From contig CM074195.1 of assembly GCA_037179385.1 (NCBI GenBank), positions 14,049,887 to 14,113,886 on the forward strand: a stretch of 64,000 bases of DNA, in the 5' to 3' direction. The notes under the pieces are model-generated. The model ran no database searches, was not told the origin of the DNA, and saw only the letters and a list, made by a program, of their open reading frames with translations. Below are positions 58,370 through 64,000 of the stretch, piece after piece. Origin of the DNA: Holothuria scabra. Its lineage: Eukaryota; Echinodermata; Holothuroidea; Aspidochirotida; Holothuriidae. The stretch's first letter is position 1, and every line of letters starts with the position of its first letter. A program made the position numbers and the translations under genes.

Positions 58370-59222
58370 TGTGGTAGAATCACTTAGGTCTACTAGGTGC
58401 AAACGATACTCTGACACGTTGTTGCAATTATTCCAGAAGGCAGTACTTTATTGAACACACAGGTATAGTAGATTGCCATGGAACAGTATGAAATACGGTA
58501 TTCAACAACTGTGTTTTACCCTGAAAAAGAAAAATCAAAGCCTGTGTAAATGACTGAGCAAATATTCTAGAGTAAGCAACAAATAAAAAAAATACATGGA
58601 TAAAGTTAAATCACATAAATTTCTAAAGAAAGTTCAAGCGTTTGGTTCATCCAATCGCATTTCTCGGAGAAAGTCCTAACAAGGCTTCCTTAAGCTGAAA
58701 TGATCTAAACAGCAACTAAAAATGGTCATTAAAGGCATCCGTAGATTCCAAACGAGCGTGACCCTACAGTACTAGCAGGTAAACCCATCATGATATTACA
58801 TAGGCCCACCACGATAACCATCCTAAGATACTGATCACACCACTGGATGAAAAAAAACGAAATAATCTAAGAAATGTAATGTCAATGAGCACACAGGCAG
58901 TCCGCCGAGGTAATTACAGTGGGCCTAAGTAGTAGTCAATGCATATCATAACATGGTAGGCCAAAGGCGGAGCATGGTTCAAGAATACACGATACTAAAT
59001 TCTTAAAAATTAAGGTTAGAAACACATCTTGATTGCTGAGAAAATTCCTTAGAGTGAGAAACTACATAAACCACAACATACCTTCACAATCCAACGTAAC
59101 TGTAAGAAAACACGATGATTTCGAAGCAAAATCAATGAAACTTTGACTCACGAGGCGAATATCTAAACAGCATTGAAAACAAAGTAAAACTACCGAAGAG
59201 CATAAGTGCTTAATCCAGAACA
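58370..59222 (-). repeat. 5' LTR of the BEL/Pao element
   Basis: 853 bp, nearly identical to 52212-53064. Its plus-strand right end CCAGAACA is followed directly by the target duplication CTCCT. Confidence 0.95.
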
Positions 59223-59227
59223 CTCCT

Positions 59228-61279
59228 TATGGGTCGATTGACCCTTATTTGGAAAATATTACATTGTTTGGTCTCTACTGGGTGTGTTTTGTATACAAGT
59301 GTGTGAGTTGGCCATCTCTTCAATACTTTAAGTTGTTGCAAATCATGATTCTTTTTGTACACCAGTCTTGCTTGAGAGTGTTATTAATGAATATGTAACA
59401 ATCTATTCAACTTTGTAAGTCGGAAATCTTGATTCTTTGTTTGCACCTGTCTTGCTTGAGAGTGTTGTAAATGAATCTTTACCAATCTATTCAATACTGT
59501 AAGTAGTTGTTAACCTTGATTCTTTGTTTACACCAGTCTTGCTTGGGAGTTTTAAATAAATCTTTATGAGTTTATGTGTTTGATAAACTGTGATCTGTGC
59601 ATATTATGTAAAAAACTTGACAAAATTCACTTTCACCTTTTATTAAACAAGGATTTTTATGTCCCAATGAATTCCCTGCCAATTACAGTATATCATTTGA
59701 CCATGCAGGTCTTTGTTCAAGAGGAGCAGTTTTTAAGCGTTCACTTTGTTGTTGTGATTTGATATGAGTTCCAAAGCATGTTAATTTGAGCTGCTCTTCT
59801 CAGTAACGCCGTTTGGCTCTAACTGAAACTCAATTGGTGGTGTAAATGATTGATCTAAAAAAAGCTGTCAACATTTCAACTTGCCACCAAAATAAAGCTG
59901 CCATTATGAGTATACTGTAATACCACCCACTTTCATTTTGATATTGAAGTGTCAAATGATATTTAGGTTCCTGTTGTATACCACCTTATATTTCACTGTA
60001 CATGAGTATGGTTCAAGTTTTTCTCAGATTACTTTATTGGTTTGTATCCTCAAGCAACATCATACATTTTATTTTGATGGGTGTTTTCAAACTGCCTTCC
60101 ATGCTGTCATCTCTTTTTGTGAAGCAAAGTTTGAGTTTTGGTTTTTACTCTACAGTAGCATTTTCCAAGCAATGTTTACTACAAACCATGCACATCGATG
60201 AAGTTTACTTAATGTTTTTCATCCCAAAGTTTCTAATGCTTACATTAATGCCTTTTCACTGGCTTTCCTGTTGCATGCAGTTGCAAAACTAAGCTGTAAT
60301 TCTTTTGTATTAAAAATTTGCTGCTGATCCATGCTCAGTAGTCAATAGTTAATTTGTAGTTTTTGTCTGCAAGGCTTTATATAATATCTATATTGCTTTC
60401 ATTTTTGAAATTTCTCTAAACCATTCTGTTTACAGTAATAATTTATACCTACAAAAGTAGGTCTAACTGCAGCACGAAACGACCATTTCTACAAATTAAG
60501 TATTATGCAAAAGATTTCTCAAATTTCAGCTTCGATAGGAATTTTATTGCTCTATAAGCATTAACTGAACGCTTGGTTTTCTTTGTCGTCACTCAGGCTC
60601 TATTTCTCTGTCATGCAGAGTGATGTACAGTATGTATATACTGGATGTAAAATTCAACAGTACCATATATCATTTAGTCACTTTCCTAACTAGTGTTTGA
60701 AATGAATAAAAAATTCCGGAACCGAGTACAGTACCTGAAAATAAAACTTTTGTTAGGCTAGGAGTTCATTGCAAAGTCATAATACAAAATTTTGTTTCCA
60801 CGTTCCATGTATGAAAGTGAAACTTTGGACCCAACTAGCAATTTCAGAACTGCGTCCTGACATCCTCAATCTATTACCTTGTGCGAACATTAATCACAGC
60901 AGTGATGCTTTAAGTGTGCATATGTGCAGATTTAGAGCTGTATGATCCTTTGGCATACTTCCTTGCCAGCACTAAGAAGTTAAGAATAGACTTTTTGTGA
61001 TCACTTTATTAAAGGTAGTATGATTACAGTTACATACAGTAGGTCAAGAAAATGAAAAACCATTTATATCTTTTCTTTCTTTCATTAGCCTTATGTTTTT
61101 CTTTAAAGTTAAGTGAAATTTACCTTCCTCTCCCAGCAAAATTCATTTGTTAGTACTTTTGGTCCTAATCAGATGACCATAGAACAGCCCAGCTTCACAA
61201 TGGTCTATCTCATGGAGAGATTGAGGGATACATAAGCAATATTCACCTTTCCTTTAATTTTGGTTTAGGTACGTAAATT
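59228..61279. other. No gene assigned
   Basis: AT-rich. Near-repeated phrases (CACCAGTCTTGCTTGAGAGTGTT and variants at about 59357, 59444 and 59530) suggest three diverged ~85-bp tandem copies. No coding domain seen. Confidence 0.4.
59340..59560. repeat. Three diverged ~85-bp tandem units
   Basis: Each unit has TTGATTCTTTGTTTACACC or a variant, then AGTCTTGCTTGAGAGT, then AATGAAT..TTAC.AATC. Starts are near 59346, 59430 and 59516. Confidence 0.65.
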
Positions 61280-61765
61280 TATATCCGTAAGCACCTGAGA
61301 TATTTTGACGTCATCGAAGTTTCCCTGACATTTTTTCCTAAATACGATACATTTTGTTTGCCTCTGAAACGTTCTTTTGACTTCCTGTATAATTTTCGTA
61401 CTTCCCTAAATTTTTTCTGAAGAGAGAAGACGCTTTCCCTACAGCCCTATAAATCGTTTTCGAGACGTCAGAGACGCTTTATGTACGTCTCTAGAACGTT
61501 CTCTGGATGTCCTGGGTAATTTTTGTACGTCCCTAAAACGTTTCCCGAACGTCCTGTACCTTTTACTTACGTCCCAGACGTTTTCCGTACGGACCAGCAA
61601 AGGTTTTATAAACGTTTTCTACGTCTGAATAACGTTTTGAGAACGTCTTTAAAAAACGTTTTGAAAAGTCCACAAAAACACGTCTTTAAAACGTAGTTCT
61701 AGACGTTTCCGAAACGAAAGTGGTTACGTTTGAAGAACGTTCAGAAAACGTTTTGTTGTTAGCTG
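61280..61765. repeat. ACGTTTT/ACGTCY-rich element
   Basis: More than twenty ACGT-centred words (AACGTTTT, ACGTCCC, GAACGTTC, TACGTC) occur in both orientations over about 450 bp, far above the flanks. It looks like the self-complementary interior of a MITE; a clear left terminus was not found. Confidence 0.55.
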
Positions 61766-61870
61766 GGATCCCTCAGGCATGTGGGCTACCCATATGGGCC
61801 CCTTATTAATAGCGGGTGCAAAATTTAATGGGGCCCATATAGGTTTGTTACCTCGGTTTGGGCTTAATAG
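61766..61870. mobile_element. CCCATATGGG-family MITE remnant
   Basis: CTACCCATATGGGCCCC, GCGGGTGCAAAATTTAATGG and GGCCCATATAGGTTTGTTAC resemble the interior and end of the 44460-44770 element. Confidence 0.5.
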
Positions 61871-62145
61871 AGTGATATCCATCCATCTATCCATTCATTG
61901 TAACTTAACATGGAAAATGCAAGTAGATTTTATCTCTAAAACAGTAAGCTAAAGGTTAGCACTGCTTAGACGAATTCAACCTTTTATTGATATAGAAACC
62001 AGTTTAATGTTTTATAATGGCAATATTTTCTTATTAACAGTTTATGTAGTTTGTATTGTTTTTTATGCTTTTTAAATTCTGAACATTTAGTGCATTTCTT
62101 TTATATGAGGGCCTCGAGGGAGATTAGTATTTTTGCTAACCGAGT

Positions 62146-62539
62146 CTTTTTTTTTTTCCTTCCATCATTTATTCAATTTCGAAAACAAAAGCAATACATA
62201 CAATCAAGAGAAACAAATTTCCTGAACTCAACCATTCAGTTACTATGTACAAAACAATTAACAACTTTAAAATATTATTATTGAAATACTTGAAAGCAAT
62301 CATGATTAAGAAAGAAAACACCTAAATCATCATAGGGAAAATTGTCCTTCGACATTTTGATCATTATGTTATATAAAATATAAAAACAATACCCAGGTCA
62401 TATCATAACATTAACCAATTACAAAAACTAAATGCGCTCTGTAAGCGCTCAAAAGATACATAACGTTTTGTTTTCTTTCCCGGGAGCGACTTTTCAACTT
62501 GTAAAAGAAATTTAACTTTATGTAGAAATTCATCAACGT
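62146..62539 (-). mobile_element. Possible inverted LINE 3' end with poly-T
   Basis: A T-rich run at about 62146-62158 is followed by CCTTCCATCATTTATTCAAT and A-rich sequence. This looks like the poly-A end and 3' UTR of a LINE read on the minus strand. It abuts the sense-oriented LINE from about 62540. No coding sequence confirms it. Confidence 0.35.
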
Positions 62540-64000
62540 TAGGCACATGATCAGTCATTGAAGGAAAATTGTCTGATGAGCAAGGGCGTGCTGTTATATC
62601 CCTTATTAAAAAGCCTGAGAAAGATCCTTTATTTGTTAAAAACTATCGCCCGAATTCCTTGCTTAACACTGATTATGCCAAGGCTCTCGCCACTAGACTT
62701 AAAAGAGTCCTTCCCAAAATAATTAACCCAAACCAGACTGGCTTCATGAAAAATCGTTTTATTGGGGAAAACATTCGCTTTGTACTTGACTTGATTGATT
62801 ACTGTACTCAGCATAAAAAAATGATCTTCTCTTGTTTGTTGATTTTGAAAAAAGCCTTCGACAGAATTGAGTGGAGCTTTTTACACAAATGCTTGCACTA
62901 CTTTGGCTTTGGTGCGGTATTTAAAAATTGGATTAAGACCCTGTTTGCAAATAGTTATGGCTCGGTAGTTAACAATGGCTATTCTTGTAGTGCTTTTAAA
63001 ATTTCCAGAGGCGTCAGGCAGGGTTGCCCTATTTCTCCTTACTTGTTTCTGGTCTGTGCTGAAATTCTCTCTAGGTCCTTTAATGATAACGGTAATATTA
63101 AGGGTATTAACATATATAACAAGGTGGTTAAAATTACTCAGTACGCTGATGATACCACCTTATTCCTGGATGGAAGGAGTTTGAGTCTTTAAAAGAAACC
63201 GTTCGTATTCTTCATGTTTTTGAAACGTCCTCTGGACTCAAGGTTAATCTTGAAAAATCTCATCTTTTTCCCTTAGGTAAGTTAGTGAGTGATGTTCCGT
63301 GTTTTCGTGATCTATTTAACCTTAAGTGGTCGTTAGGTCCCTTTACGTTCTTAGGAATGACTTTTACACAAGATAAAGAAAGGCTGTTTCACTTAAACTA
63401 TACTCCAAAACTCTCTCGATTAAAGCGAAACCTTCATCTTTGGTCTCAAAGAGACCTTACTCCAATTGGCAAAATTACTATAGTTAAGACATTAGGTCTT
63501 TCTCAATTAGTTTTTCTTTTTCAGGTATTACCAAGCCCCCCACCGAATTTTATAAAAAAAGCTTGAAGGAATTATTTTTGATTTTATATGGTCCGGTAAC
63601 CCCGATAGGATTCAACGTTGTACTTTAATTAATGATTTTGATGCTGGTGGTTTAAAAGCCCCGCATTTGTATTCTTTTATTAGAGGTTTGAAATGTTCGT
63701 GGGTTAAGAGGTATTCTGATAACAACGATGCATTGTGGAAACTTTTTTTGATCACCACCTTAAGGCCTACGGCAAAGCTTTTTTATTTCAGTGTAATTTT
63801 AGCTTCAGAGATGTCTCAATCTCAAACGATTTTATTTATGATATTTGCACAGCTTGGTCGTACTATGCCTTTAAGAATCCAAGAAATGACTTTAAAAATC
63901 AGATCAAATGGAATAATTCATTCATAAAGGTTGATAAGAAGATTTTATTTTGTAGGAAAATGTTTGAAAATGGCGTTATTTTTATAAAAGATTTATATGA
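62540..64000 (+). pseudogene. L1/Tx1-like LINE reverse transcriptase, 5'-truncated and frameshifted
   Basis: Translation shows RT blocks: AVISLIKKPEKDPLFVKNYR, TRLKRVLPKIINPNQTGFMK, RFIGENIRFVLDLIDY, GVRQGCPISPYLFLVCAEIL and the catalytic QYADDTTLF. After a frame change come FLGMTFTQDKERLF and LSRLKRNLHLWSQRDLTPIG, then INDFDAGGLKAPHLYSFI and, in a further frame, FIYDICTAWSYYAF up to the right edge. Order and motifs fit the L1/Tx1 clade. The endonuclease is missing on the left, a few residues are deleted after LLNTDY, and there are at least three frameshifts. It continues beyond the window. Confidence 0.88.

Larger units (their letters stand above)
52212..59222 (-). mobile_element. BEL/Pao LTR retrotransposon, full length, coding region broken
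   Basis: Two 853-bp direct repeats with TG...CA ends enclose a minus-strand gag-pol region, with a perfect 5-bp duplication CTCCT at 52207-52211 and 59223-59227. Domain order is capsid-like/DUF1759-type region, zinc knuckle, aspartic protease, reverse transcriptase with YMDD, RNase H, H2C2 zinc region, integrase core and DUF5641-like tail, which is the BEL/Pao order. A G-rich purine tract (about 53066-53082, read on minus) precedes the 3' LTR. No canonical TGG primer-binding site is seen next to the 5' LTR. The coding region has at least five frameshifts or stops. Confidence 0.93.

Overview
The window looks like nuclear DNA of a metazoan, most likely a marine invertebrate. It has spliced coding exons with canonical GT/AG borders, CR1/L2-like and L1/Tx1-like LINE remnants, a BEL/Pao LTR retrotransposon, hAT-like elements and many Helentron-type repeats. 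No bacterial-style operons are present. An echinoderm such as a sea cucumber is possible, but that is a guess from repeat style, not from a diagnostic gene.

Positions 897 to 42896 hold one gene on the minus strand. I assembled eleven exons by matching splice sites and reading phase. Every junction keeps the frame and together they give about 585 residues. The N-terminal ~480 residues are helical with no family I can name, followed by at least two TPR repeats; the C-terminus runs off the left edge. The introns make up nearly the whole 42 kb and are filled with transposons.

The main intronic filler is three subfamilies of non-autonomous Helentron-like elements (HINE-like). Each has a tiny 5' hairpin, a sub-terminal inverted repeat, a core of ~145-155 bp tandem units, a (CA)n tract and a 3' hairpin that pairs with the 5' motif. 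All copies lie in the same orientation, antisense to the gene. Their core unit carries five TGACCT/TGACCC half-sites in 41 bp at spacings 2, 4, 4 and 1, plus a TGTTTAC motif. These are consensus-like nuclear-receptor direct repeats and a forkhead site. This is the most unusual signal in the window.

Several insertions are nested. A LINE remnant is split by a hAT element (8-bp target duplication AATTACTT) that contains a HINE. Another hAT element (duplication ATCTAAAG) contains a HINE of a different subfamily. A third TIR element (38281-42392) contains a HINE and a 47-bp minisatellite.

From 43 to 52 kb there are MITEs, a duplicated ~300-bp segment and otherwise unassigned sequence. A complete BEL/Pao retrotransposon lies at 52212-59222 on the minus strand. 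It has 853-bp LTRs differing at only two positions and a perfect 5-bp target duplication, yet its coding region is broken several times. The right edge (62.5-64 kb) holds a 5'-truncated, frameshifted L1/Tx1-like LINE that continues beyond the window.
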